Origin: Patescibacteria group bacterium
Lineage (GTDB): Bacteria; Patescibacteria; Paceibacteria; UBA9973; UBA2103
Reading direction: 5' to 3'
DNA length: 25,810 nucleotides
NCBI GenBank assembly: GCA_004322365.1
Contig: SCTS01000001.1
Location: 1-25,810, forward strand
A program made the translations under genes and the position numbers. This document shows positions 14,316 through 21,510 of this stretch, piece after piece. Each line of letters begins with the position of its first letter. The first letter of the stretch is position 1. Below the pieces are notes generated by a model. That model was not told the DNA's origin. It saw only the letters and a program-made list of their open reading frames with translations, and made no database searches.

Positions 14316-15263
14316 TCATAACGTAACTCCTACTTTTTTTCGTACATCTACCATTTTTGCGCTTGCGATAGTTCGAGCTCTTTCCCCTCCTTCTTTTATA
14401 ACGAGTTTTACTTCTTCATCTGACAATGAGTCTCGCTTTTCTCGCATTGGAGCAATTACGGCTTCAATATCAGCAATCAAAGCTTCCTTGAGAGCCTTGT
14501 AGTTCTTTTTATTAGCTTCATACAAAGCCGTGAGCTCCACTTCGTTTTTAAAGAGGGCGTGGATGGCATATACATTCTCTGGGCGATCTCCTCCAGAATC
14601 AGTGACGATACCCATCACCGCTTTAGTTATTTCGTCCTTTGAGCCGAACAACGGAATGACATTGCCATAGCTTTTGGACATTTTTGCACCATCAATACCA
14701 GGTACAACCCCCACACCTTTGAGAATTTGCTCCTTAGGCTCTTTAAATGTTTCTCCAAATGCGATATTGAATTTACTTGCAGCCTCACGGGTGTATTCAA
14801 TATGCTGACGCTGATCTTCTCCTACGGGAACTATTTCAGTGTCATACAAGAGTATGTCAGCGGCCATAAGCATGGGGTATGTGAAAAGTCCTGCGTTCGC
14901 CTCAAGGCCCTTTGCCACTTTATCCTTATAGGCATGTCCCTGCATAAGGAATGGGACAGTTACGAGGCAGTCAAATATCCATGCAAGCTCAGTGTGCTCT
15001 GGTACATCAGATTGCTTGAAAATAGTTGCCTTGGAAGGATCAATTCCAATGGCGAGGTAATCTTTTGCAACATCGAGTATGTTTCTATTTAGTTCGGTTG
15101 GATTTTTGAGGGATGTGAGTGCGTGATAATCGACAATCATGAGCGAGCTGTCGTACTCCCCGTATATATCAAGGAATGGTTTGAGTGCGCCAAAATAGTT
15201 CCCAATGTGAAGGGCTCCAGATGGCTGAAGACCAGTGAGAAGTCTTTTCTTCGTTTCTGACAT
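14316..15263 (-). CDS. trpS: Tryptophanyl-tRNA synthetase
   Basis: A 315-residue class I synthetase that charges tRNA(Trp). The HIGH-type motif is HIGN at residues 19-22 within GLQPSGALHIGNYFGAL, and KMSKS is at 194-198. Length is close to the family norm of 325-340. The start is ATG 15263; a longer in-frame reading from 15311 adds 16 residues unlike the family and would place the promoter inside the gene. On the minus strand TATTAT ends seven bases before the ATG, with CTGAAA 17 bases further up, so the transcript is probably leaderless. It may be co-transcribed with aspS, 79 bases downstream. Confidence 0.94.
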   Translation of the reverse strand: MSETKKRLLTGLQPSGALHIGNYFGALKPFLDIYGEYDSSLMIVDYHALTSLKNPTELNRNILDVAKDYLAIGIDPSKATIFKQSDVPEHTELAWIFDCLVTVPFLMQGHAYKDKVAKGLEANAGLFTYPMLMAADILLYDTEIVPVGEDQRQHIEYTREAASKFNIAFGETFKEPKEQILKGVGVVPGIDGAKMSKSYGNVIPLFGSKDEITKAVMGIVTDSGGDRPENVYAIHALFKNEVELTALYEANKKNYKALKEALIADIEAVIAPMREKRDSLSDEEVKLVIKEGGERARTIASAKMVDVRKKVGVTL

Positions 15264-15270
15264 GCTGTCA

Positions 15271-15299
15271 ATAATAGCAGAAAATGACACGGTTTTCAG
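15271..15299 (-). promoter_or_regulatory. trpS promoter
   Basis: On the minus strand CTGAAA (15294-15299), a 17-base spacer and TATTAT (15271-15276). The -10 ends seven bases before the ATG at 15263. Confidence 0.5.
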
Positions 15300-15317
15300 A
15301 ACCGCCCACACTCAAAA

Positions 15318-15344
15318 CAAAAGACCCTTTTGGGGTCTTTTGTT
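15318..15344 (-). terminator. Rho-independent terminator after the 130-residue membrane protein
   Basis: A perfect 10-bp stem CAAAAGACCC/GGGTCTTTTG with a five-base loop. On the minus strand the 3' arm is followed by TTTTG-rich sequence. It lies 18 bases beyond the stop at 15363 and separates that transcript from trpS. Confidence 0.8.
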
Positions 15345-15362
15345 GGCAAACGGTGTGTTTGA

Positions 15363-15755
15363 TTATTTTGAGGCCTTCTTACCTTTGACTGATTTCTTAG
15401 CTGGCTTAGCTTTCTTAGTGGTTGCTTTGTGTACTTTTTGTATATGGCTCCATGAGCTTTTCAATTCACGAGCAACCTTGCTTACTTCATCTGCTGTTGA
15501 GTCTTTCATTGAAGCGTAACGCTTCATTACTTCGTCAACGATACGCAAGTACACAGCGCGATCAATAGCCGCCATCTTTTCTACAGCCTCCATTACTTCA
15601 GCGCGAGCCTTCAACATCCAGCTTTTTGCCATTTTACGATGTTTTGCTGAGTGTTTAGCACCATACAGCCAATATGCTCCTACCGCTGCAGCAGCTGCCG
15701 CTGTTACGCCTGCAGCAATGCCTACCTTCATCCCTAGATTATTTTTTTGTTCCAT
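15363..15755 (-). CDS. Membrane-anchored protein with lysine-rich tail, 130 residues
   Basis: No family is certain; the layout is reminiscent of YtxH-like small proteins. One Ala-rich membrane helix (about residues 10-31, GIAAGVTAAAAAAVGAYWLYG) is followed by a helical, charged segment (35-105) and a C-terminal tail dominated by Lys, Ala and Ser (KKAKPAKKSVKGKKASK), like histone H1-type tails. The tail could contact nucleic acid or acidic cell-wall polymers; this is inference. An extended -10 TGATATAAT on the minus strand (15783-15791) overlaps the end of the upstream gene and could give a separate transcript with a leader of about 20 bases. A clear terminator follows. Confidence 0.7.
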   Translation of the reverse strand: MEQKNNLGMKVGIAAGVTAAAAAAVGAYWLYGAKHSAKHRKMAKSWMLKARAEVMEAVEKMAAIDRAVYLRIVDEVMKRYASMKDSTADEVSKVARELKSSWSHIQKVHKATTKKAKPAKKSVKGKKASK

Positions 15756-15783
15756 TGCTGTTTATTATTTTAATATATTTGTA

Positions 15784-16086
15784 TTATATCACATCGGCTT
15801 TTTCTGTTTTCTTTTTCTTTGGGTGAGGAATCCAACTTGCAATAAATGCGAGAATCATGTCAGCAATTGAACCTACTTTGGTGCTTTTGCGTTTCAAGTC
15901 GGTGCGCAGTGTTTCAAAATCAACTTCGAGCTTACCTGCTGCATTTTTAGCTTTCGTGGATATTTCGCGCACGTCTCGGAGTATTTGAATTACATACCAT
16001 GAGGCAACAAGAAACGCCCCCGTCCCTAGAATTACCGCAATCGTAGTAATGAAGAAAAAGATATCTGCGTGAATGAGCGTATCCAT
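15784..16086 (-). CDS. Small membrane-anchored protein, 100 residues
   Basis: One N-terminal membrane helix (about residues 9-35) is followed by an amphipathic charged helix (DVREISTKAKNAAGKLEVDFETLRTDLKRK), a second hydrophobic segment (ADMILAFIASWI) and a Lys-rich tail. The plan resembles DUF948-type small membrane proteins, but no family can be assigned. On the minus strand TATACT ends six bases before the ATG, with TTGCTT 18 bases upstream, so it probably has its own leaderless transcript although it lies only 24 bases after the histidine kinase. It precedes another anchored protein by 28 bases. Confidence 0.65.
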   Translation of the reverse strand: MDTLIHADIFFFITTIAVILGTGAFLVASWYVIQILRDVREISTKAKNAAGKLEVDFETLRTDLKRKSTKVGSIADMILAFIASWIPHPKKKKTEKADVI

Positions 16087-16092
16087 ACACTC

Positions 16093-16122
16093 AGTATATC
16101 CTGTCCAAAACTAACCAAGCAA
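16093..16122 (-). promoter_or_regulatory. Promoter of the 100-residue membrane protein
   Basis: On the minus strand TTGCTT (16117-16122), an 18-base spacer and TATACT (16093-16098). The -10 ends six bases before the ATG at 16086. The -35 lies inside the 3' end of the kinase gene. Confidence 0.6.
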
Positions 16123-17772
16123 TGGAAGTTCCATGATGAACGTGGAGCCTTTACCAGCACCTTCAGACTCTGCCCAGATCTTTCCGCCGTGAGCCTCCAC
16201 GTGAGCTTTTGTAACAAAAAGTCCCACGCCTGTCGAAGCAGGGTTAATACGCTTTGAGTCTTCTCCTGGTCTAAAGAGTTGGAAGAGGTTTTTGAGTGTT
16301 TCTTCTGTCATACCTACCCCGGTATCTTTGAGGGTGATGCGGGCAACTGCACCTATGCGCTTTACACTCAGATTCATCCCCCCTGTTGGGGTGTACTTAA
16401 TGGTGTTGTCTAAAAGATTATTTAAGACTTCATTCATTTTTGAGACATCGATTTTTGCTTTTATACCATCAAGGACTGGGTCGTAGGTGGCGCTTAGTTT
16501 AAGGCCTTTCTTTTCAGCGTTCGGTGTAAATGCCATCACTGCGTTTTTTATAAGAGGCACAAGCTCGATATCAACAAAATCGTATTTCATCCTCCCCTGC
16601 TCAATACGCGATACATCGAGGTATGTTTCTACTGACTTTGCCATGTCCGTCGCTCGGTCAAACACCTGCTGGAGCCCTTCCTGTCCGGCCGGAGCGAGCT
16701 TCCCATATGAACCATCAAGAAGAAGCGAGATAAAATTTCGAATAATAGTGAGCGGAGCACGGAGGTCGTGCGAAGCCATTGAAAGAAATTGTGATTTAAG
16801 TCTATCCAACTCTTTGAGTTTATCGTTTGCGACCTTCAAATCAGATGCAAGTATTTCAATATGCTCTCGTTGCTCTACTTCTCTTTTGACACTCTGTACA
16901 AGTATAAAACCAAAAATAACCGCAAATACTAGTGTTACTGAAGAGATTATTCGTGAAAGATCTGATTTAACCACAAAAAGCAGTGAACCGATGAGGAGCC
17001 AAAGTCCAAGTACCAACGCCTGTGCTCCAATAACCTTTACATTAAATATTTTATACTGAACAACTAAGTATGCTAGGAACCCTATAAAAATCGGCATACC
17101 AAACAATCCATATTGAGCAACTTCCCAATTTTCCGTTATGCTTCCAATAATATTTCCTGAAGTAAATATCAAAAGAAAACTAAGAACACCCAGAGCAAAA
17201 AAGAGCGTTTTGTTTTTTTCTTTTTTATCTTGAGTCTTTCTAATAATGTGCATAGCAAGAACAATGATCGCAAGAGCGCAAAGGGTTTCAAGAGCATATG
17301 CATAGTAGGTTGCGATTGAGCCCTCTACCGCTACACATGAAGAGAGTAGAACTCCATGTACATTGAGTGCCGTTGGAACAAGAAAAATAAAGGGTGTTAG
17401 AAAAATGAATGTTGCTACATTTGTTTTAAACCCTGGTAAGACACGATAAGAAAAAGCATAAAAGAAATAAAAACCTATTGCGTATATCAGTGGCTCTATA
17501 AGCACTTGGAGTGACCAAAAAAATGCGGCGTACTCAGGGCGATTTTCTGCCCAGAGTATGAGATCAAAGAACGCCCAAATAACGAAACTGATCAAAAGAA
17601 GGGCGAGGAGTTGGGTTGGTAAATCTTTTTCCTTCCTTATGAATATATACAGCGCAACAAAAAAGGCGGCTATAATGGCCACAAAATGCGAATAATAGAG
17701 CAGAGGAGGCACATTTGAAGAAAAAATTAGGTATTGGGCAGATTCCCAGGGGCACAGTAGTACACTTTCCAT
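16111..17772 (-). CDS. Membrane sensor histidine kinase, orphan
   Basis: A 553-residue kinase. The first 295 residues hold about nine membrane helices in an arrangement like the 7TM/MASE-type sensor modules, with no large extracytoplasmic domain. A short coiled linker (297-328) leads to the HisKA domain, with phospho-acceptor His335 in SMASHDLRAPLT, then the HATPase domain: N-box NEVLNNLLDNTIKYTP (447-462), G1 box DTGVGM (483-488) and G2 box STGVGLF (513-519), ending in GKGSTFIMELP. All catalytic motifs are intact. No response regulator is adjacent, so its partner is elsewhere. A 54-residue membrane protein starts upstream and ends 13 bases before it, likely on the same transcript. Confidence 0.92.
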   Translation of the reverse strand: MESVLLCPWESAQYLIFSSNVPPLLYYSHFVAIIAAFFVALYIFIRKEKDLPTQLLALLLISFVIWAFFDLILWAENRPEYAAFFWSLQVLIEPLIYAIGFYFFYAFSYRVLPGFKTNVATFIFLTPFIFLVPTALNVHGVLLSSCVAVEGSIATYYAYALETLCALAIIVLAMHIIRKTQDKKEKNKTLFFALGVLSFLLIFTSGNIIGSITENWEVAQYGLFGMPIFIGFLAYLVVQYKIFNVKVIGAQALVLGLWLLIGSLLFVVKSDLSRIISSVTLVFAVIFGFILVQSVKREVEQREHIEILASDLKVANDKLKELDRLKSQFLSMASHDLRAPLTIIRNFISLLLDGSYGKLAPAGQEGLQQVFDRATDMAKSVETYLDVSRIEQGRMKYDFVDIELVPLIKNAVMAFTPNAEKKGLKLSATYDPVLDGIKAKIDVSKMNEVLNNLLDNTIKYTPTGGMNLSVKRIGAVARITLKDTGVGMTEETLKNLFQLFRPGEDSKRINPASTGVGLFVTKAHVEAHGGKIWAESEGAGKGSTFIMELPLLG

Positions 17773-17785
17773 ATGATGCAGTTAT

Positions 17786-17950
17786 TTATTGAGCTATGGG
17801 TATGGTGGTTACAGGTTCGGCGCTTACATGCTCTAGATCGTCTACTGTACTGAAATCTTTATGGATCATAATTCGCACATAGGTTGCGATCACAGAAATA
17901 CAAATAAAAACAACGAGACTAGCAAAAAGAATCTTTGAAGCTTTATCCAT
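17786..17950 (-). CDS. Small single-pass membrane protein, 54 residues
   Basis: A short gene filling most of the gap between the EamA transporter and the histidine kinase. Read on the minus strand from ATG 17950 it gives 54 residues: a basic N-terminus (MDKASK), one membrane helix (ILFASLVVFICISVIATYV, residues 7-25) and a polar tail rich in Asp, Glu, Thr and Pro ending TIPIAQ. The charge pattern predicts the N-terminus inside and the tail outside. AAAGGA lies two bases before the ATG, a close but plausible ribosome site and one of few in the window. The stop is 13 bases from the kinase ATG. It may be a kinase accessory or unrelated; no family recognised. Confidence 0.65.
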   Translation of the reverse strand: MDKASKILFASLVVFICISVIATYVRIMIHKDFSTVDDLEHVSAEPVTTIPIAQ

Positions 17951-17996
17951 GGTCCTTTACAGCTCAGTGAAACACACTGACGCTTCGCTATTTTAC

Positions 17997-18914
17997 TTAT
18001 AGGTGGATAAGTATTGTTCCCAGAATAACAGCAGTGATGGCCACAATTTTCTGAAGAAGATGATTTGTGGTTATTTTTTCGGTTACTAGTTTTGGGAAAT
18101 AGAGCGTCAACAAGATTCCAATTATAAATACGAATGCTGGTTGATAGGCGTCAAGCGTTAACACTAACGCAATCGGCGCAAGTAGTATTGCGTAGAAAGT
18201 TGCCATAGTGGCAGTACTTTGGAGCACTTCATTGGCAATATTGACCCCCAAGAGCGTGCGTCCCCGAGTTTTTAGTCCTAATAGAAAGTCCTTTCGATAT
18301 TTTGGCACTAAAATAAATAACAGAATACCGAATATTACAAATCCTACAAAGCTCCAAAATATGGATGGTACATACCCACTAGTTTCGAGGGTCGTTTGTT
18401 TGAAAATAACATCGCCCAAAGCATAAAAAAAACTGGCACCGATCATAAAAAGCACCATTTTTGTTTTAAATTTTGGCCGTGCCTCTTCAAAAAAATCAAA
18501 AGATAATATGGTTGCACCCATAATGATCACCAGCGACCCAATCGTTTTTGTGATTCCAACCTCTTCGCCAAGAACCAAAAAACCAAGGATATAACCGAAG
18601 ATTGGCAAAAGTTGATACATCGAGACTATGACCGACGCCTCTTCGTCTTCAAGGGCATGAAAATAAAATAAAGCAGCTAATGCACCCACAACTCCAGTTA
18701 TAGTGAGAGCAAATATTGTTCCCACGCTTAGCGAAAGCACATCAGGTCGAATTAGAGCAAAGATAGGGAGTAGTACAACAGGAAAAAGACAAGAAAAAAT
18801 CATCACTGACCCAATCCCGTGATTCTTTTTTAGTTTATTGAGAAGAAATTTATCCAAATGATGAACAATGCTCCAGCAAAGAGGTCCAAGTAAGGCGATG
18901 AAAAACCAATCCAT
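17997..18914 (-). CDS. EamA-family (drug/metabolite superfamily) transporter
   Basis: A 305-residue integral membrane protein with ten predicted helices in two five-helix repeats, as in EamA/RhaT-type carriers. Family-like features are the short helix 1, the segment FHALEDEEASVIVSMYQLLPIFGYILGFLVLGEE (residues about 84-117, with the conserved Pro-Glu ends) and its second-half echo ILLAPIALVLTLDAYQPAFVFIIGILL. The N-terminus reads FIALLGPLCWSIVHHLDKFLL. Substrate cannot be read from sequence. It starts seven bases after the speD stop, so the pair is almost certainly co-transcribed, which hints at export or uptake of a polyamine-related compound; that is inference. A TCAGTG/CACTGA hairpin (17964-17980) lies after its stop, without a T-run. 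Confidence 0.88.
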   Translation of the reverse strand: MDWFFIALLGPLCWSIVHHLDKFLLNKLKKNHGIGSVMIFSCLFPVVLLPIFALIRPDVLSLSVGTIFALTITGVVGALAALFYFHALEDEEASVIVSMYQLLPIFGYILGFLVLGEEVGITKTIGSLVIIMGATILSFDFFEEARPKFKTKMVLFMIGASFFYALGDVIFKQTTLETSGYVPSIFWSFVGFVIFGILLFILVPKYRKDFLLGLKTRGRTLLGVNIANEVLQSTATMATFYAILLAPIALVLTLDAYQPAFVFIIGILLTLYFPKLVTEKITTNHLLQKIVAITAVILGTILIHL

Positions 18915-18920
18915 AAAATT

Positions 18921-19307
18921 TTATACCAGGTTATGTTCCGGATACTTTTCTCCGCGCTTTATAAAATTCATTTCAACTTCCTCAAGTTGAAATTTTTTCT
19001 TAAAGAAATCACTTATGAATTCAGGGTTGAGTCCGTTTTGGCAGGTGTAGACATCTGCAGAAACAAATCGGCGCCTAGGAAATGTGTGGATACTAATATG
19101 ACTCTCCGCAATCATGACAAACCCACTCCATCCGCCGGGGTCTTTTATTCCATTATCAGAAGCCTCAACTACGACGGGTGTTATTATCATATGCATTTTA
19201 AGCACATTGCAGAGCTCCTCCAGGGAAGAGCGTACCGCTACTTCACTATCCAAAAGATCTGGATCGCCACCGTACCCATCTATTGTCACATGTTCACCAA
19301 AATGCAT
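18921..19307 (-). CDS. speD: SpeD-family pyruvoyl decarboxylase (S-adenosylmethionine decarboxylase-like)
   Basis: A 128-residue class 1b AdoMet decarboxylase homologue, made as a proenzyme that self-cleaves to create a pyruvoyl group. Cleavage would fall between E68 and S69 in AESHISIHTFP. S69, H74 and C89 keep the spacing of the T. maritima processing and catalytic residues (Ser63, His68, Cys83). The family normally decarboxylates AdoMet to supply aminopropyl groups for spermidine. The stretch after the His reads HTFPRRRFVSADVYTCQ, differing from the common HTWPE pattern. Michael and colleagues have shown some SpeD homologues decarboxylate ornithine or arginine instead, so substrate is open. 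No speE is adjacent; the next gene, seven bases on, is an EamA carrier. TATACT on the minus strand (19367-19372) is a weak promoter candidate. Confidence 0.88.
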   Translation of the reverse strand: MHFGEHVTIDGYGGDPDLLDSEVAVRSSLEELCNVLKMHMIITPVVVEASDNGIKDPGGWSGFVMIAESHISIHTFPRRRFVSADVYTCQNGLNPEFISDFFKKKFQLEEVEMNFIKRGEKYPEHNLV

Positions 19308-19469
19308 GCTATTTGTTCTTACGAGACTTTAATGAAAAAAATGTTTAGCTTTTGAAAGTCCACCTTAGTATACCTCGATTACATGGACATGACCGACCAA
19401 TCTGTGTGGTATTTTAAAAGCGGGTTCACTTTTATGCACATCCCTATGGTTGGCTCAATTCAGAAAGGC

Positions 19470-19475
19470 TACAAT
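19470..19475 (+). promoter_or_regulatory. -10 element of the peptidoglycan-binding protein gene
   Basis: TACAAT ends eight bases before the ATG at 19484; TATAAG overlaps just downstream. TTGGCT at 19450 is 14 bases from TACAAT or 19 from TATAAG. No Shine-Dalgarno sequence is present. Confidence 0.4.
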
Positions 19476-19483
19476 ATAAGCAC

Positions 19484-20905
19484 ATGAAAATAGTGGGTAT
19501 TGTTCCTGTTTTCCTTGCTGTTGGAGCATCCTCTTTTCTTCTGTTTTTTCTTATCTCCCCTATCGCTGTATCAGCTGAAGCCGTTCCCATGTGTCCGTTT
19601 AGTTGGAGTACAACACTTAAAGCTGGGAGTATAGGAAATGATGTTTTGAAGCTTCAGCAATTTTTGAATACTGACCCAGCGACTACTATTGCGAATTCTG
19701 AAAGTGGCTCAGTGGGAATGGAAACTACACACTTCGGACAACTCACAAAACAAGCGGTCATTACATTTCAAGAAAAATACGCTTCTGATATCTTGACTCC
19801 AAACGGCCTTTCAAAAGGCACAGGAGTAGTTGGTGCTTCAACTCGTGCAAAGTTGAATGCTCTTTGTACGGGTGTCACGCCTCAGGTTTCACAAACAGCT
19901 CCATCTGTCCCATCAAATACCCTCACACTCACTGCAGTAGAGCAACCAATAGGCAGTCTTGCGCTCAGTGGCGCACTCTATGTGCCGTTCACAAGAGTCA
20001 CATTGACTGCAGGAAGTGAAGACGTGACGGTGTCTCGGATAACTATCGAACGCATTGGTCCTTCCGTGGATATAAATTTTGCTAACGCGGACTTATTATT
20101 AGATGAAGACAGCTCGTTTGTAGGTGTCGCCTATTTTAATTCAAACCATCAGGCTACATTTAAAAAACCATTTACCATTCTTAAGGGAGAATCAAAAACA
20201 ATTACCATCGCTGGCGATATGGCGGCCGACCTTACGGGACACGAAGGAGAAATTGCAGGGATGAAGATCGTATCTATTGAGGCCACCTCACCTATTACTG
20301 GCTCTCTCCCTATTACGGGAACATTCCATACTATGAATAGCAGCCTTCTCATAGGGGCGGTAACAGCGAGACTCTCATCTGATGATCCTCGAGGCGATCG
20401 CACTCGATTTATTAATGACACTGGAATAATATTCTCAGGAGTTCGAATTACTGCTGACTCACACGAAGCAATACGTTTAGATTCAATTACGTGGGAGCAA
20501 ACAGGCACTGCGGGATCTTCTGATTTCACCAACATCGCTACTATTGTTAACGGCGTGTCGTACCCGGCGACTAACAACAAACGCTTCTATACATCTGTTT
20601 TTGAAGAGCCAATAATCATACAAAAAGGTAATTCTTTAGATATTGCCATAAAGGGTGACATAACTACTTCGGGTTCAAACAGAACCGTAAAATTTGATAT
20701 CAACGATGCTGCAGATATAAACATTACGGGCATATCGTACGGATTTGGTATCTATACAACCCCAGAAGACCCTATAGGCACCTCAGGAAACTCAACCTTC
20801 CTTACTGTCGATGGCACGGCAGATACCGACTCAATTACCCCATTCTTCTCAGGCTCTCAAGTCACCATAAGTGGTGGAGCAGTAACAGGCATTAGCAAAA
20901 ACTAA
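19484..20905 (+). CDS. Secreted peptidoglycan-binding-domain protein, 473 residues
   Basis: Residues 1-32 form a signal peptide (hydrophobic core VPVFLAVGASSFLLFFLISPIA, ending near VSAEA). Residues about 38-128 are a PG_binding_1-type domain: TLKAGSIGNDVLKLQQFLN, then VGMETTHFGQLTKQAVITFQEKY and VGASTRAKLNALC, in the form with a conserved Cys at each end (C37 and C128) often seen in Parcubacteria. Residues 150-473 are Thr-, Ser-, Ile- and Gly-rich and look like repeated beta-sandwich modules (for example TLTAGSEDVTVSRITIERIG, ILKGESKTITIAGDM and its later echo IIQKGNSLDIAIKGDI). It is probably a cell-surface or S-layer-associated protein anchored through the wall domain. Its stop overlaps that of the convergent membrane gene by three bases. 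Confidence 0.85.
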   Translation: MKIVGIVPVFLAVGASSFLLFFLISPIAVSAEAVPMCPFSWSTTLKAGSIGNDVLKLQQFLNTDPATTIANSESGSVGMETTHFGQLTKQAVITFQEKYASDILTPNGLSKGTGVVGASTRAKLNALCTGVTPQVSQTAPSVPSNTLTLTAVEQPIGSLALSGALYVPFTRVTLTAGSEDVTVSRITIERIGPSVDINFANADLLLDEDSSFVGVAYFNSNHQATFKKPFTILKGESKTITIAGDMAADLTGHEGEIAGMKIVSIEATSPITGSLPITGTFHTMNSSLLIGAVTARLSSDDPRGDRTRFINDTGIIFSGVRITADSHEAIRLDSITWEQTGTAGSSDFTNIATIVNGVSYPATNNKRFYTSVFEEPIIIQKGNSLDIAIKGDITTSGSNRTVKFDINDAADINITGISYGFGIYTTPEDPIGTSGNSTFLTVDGTADTDSITPFFSGSQVTISGGAVTGISKN

Positions 20906-21408
20906 CGCTCTAGGAAGAAGAGTCCAACCAAAGGGGCTAAGAGCCACCAAAAGAATGACTGGTTGGATGCAAAAAGTGCTTTTGTTGCGCTATTGAATGT
21001 ATAAATTTGCTCTAAAGGAAGAATGTGAATACCGATAGCAAGGAGTGTTCCTGCAACAAGAACAGACATAGCGCCAACCCGAAGAAATGATCGAGGGGCA
21101 CTAGCCATAAAGAATGAGAGTCCAGAAAAAGCCACGAATGAGAGAAAAACAAACAAAAGATAGAGCGCTATCGCGATGTAATGGTCTTGGAGTAGTGCGG
21201 TTTGAAATGGGAAGAAAAGGTATAAAGGAACGGCCGTGTAGATTGCAGCAATGAGTGGCATAAGACGATTGCGTCCAAGAAAAAATGCAAACGCTGCAAC
21301 GAGCACTGCAAGAATTATGAATGGGAGGAAGTCCTGACCAAAGCCAATAATAAAATTAAGTGCTGCGTGGAAGCGAGTTCCTATGTCCAAACTATTAAGT
21401 GTGTTCAT
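20902..21408 (-). CDS. Polytopic membrane protein of unknown family, 168 residues
   Basis: Five predicted membrane helices (about residues 24-44, 48-66, 76-102, 111-129 and 150-166) with short loops and few charges. No family recognised. The last residues FFLER end in a stop that overlaps the convergent peptidoglycan-binding gene. On the minus strand an extended -10, TGATATCAT, ends six bases before the ATG, so a leaderless transcript is predicted. The gene starts just after the heptad-repeat element that follows dnaJ, which would separate it from the chaperone operon. Confidence 0.7.
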   Translation of the reverse strand: MNTLNSLDIGTRFHAALNFIIGFGQDFLPFIILAVLVAAFAFFLGRNRLMPLIAAIYTAVPLYLFFPFQTALLQDHYIAIALYLLFVFLSFVAFSGLSFFMASAPRSFLRVGAMSVLVAGTLLAIGIHILPLEQIYTFNSATKALFASNQSFFWWLLAPLVGLFFLER

Positions 21409-21414
21409 AAAAAA

Positions 21415-21423
21415 ATGATATCA
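21415..21423 (-). promoter_or_regulatory. Extended -10 promoter of the 168-residue membrane protein
   Basis: TGATATCAT on the minus strand is a TGn-TATAAT-type element with one mismatch in the hexamer, ending six bases before the ATG at 21408. It lies ten bases from the heptad repeat beginning at 21434. Confidence 0.45.
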
Positions 21424-21433
21424 CACCGCAGCA

Positions 21434-21510
21434 AGCTTCCAGGTGCTAGGTACTAGGGACTAGATGCGAAACCTAAAAGCTAGAAGCTGACACCTAGAAC
21501 CTCGAAGTTC
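21434..21510 (-). repeat. Two-armed heptad repeat after the dnaJ stop
   Basis: Eleven 7-base units in exact phase. The left arm (21434-21468) reads AGCTTCC, AGGTGCT, AGGTACT, AGGGACT, AGATGCG. The right arm (21469-21510) reads AAACCTA, AAAGCTA, GAAGCTG, ACACCTA, GAACCTC, GAAGTTC. The arms are opposed in sense, so the whole could fold into a long imperfect hairpin. The right arm ends directly at the dnaJ stop codon (21511-21513). This is one of the two complete copies in the window. Confidence 0.8.

Noticed and set aside
16487..17059. 190-codon plus-strand frame opposite the histidine kinase
   Set aside because: Antisense shadow of the kinase gene; composition is Ser/Thr-rich and without family features.
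17964..17980. TCAGTG/CACTGA hairpin as a terminator after the EamA gene
   Set aside because: The stem is only six pairs and no T-run follows on the minus strand.
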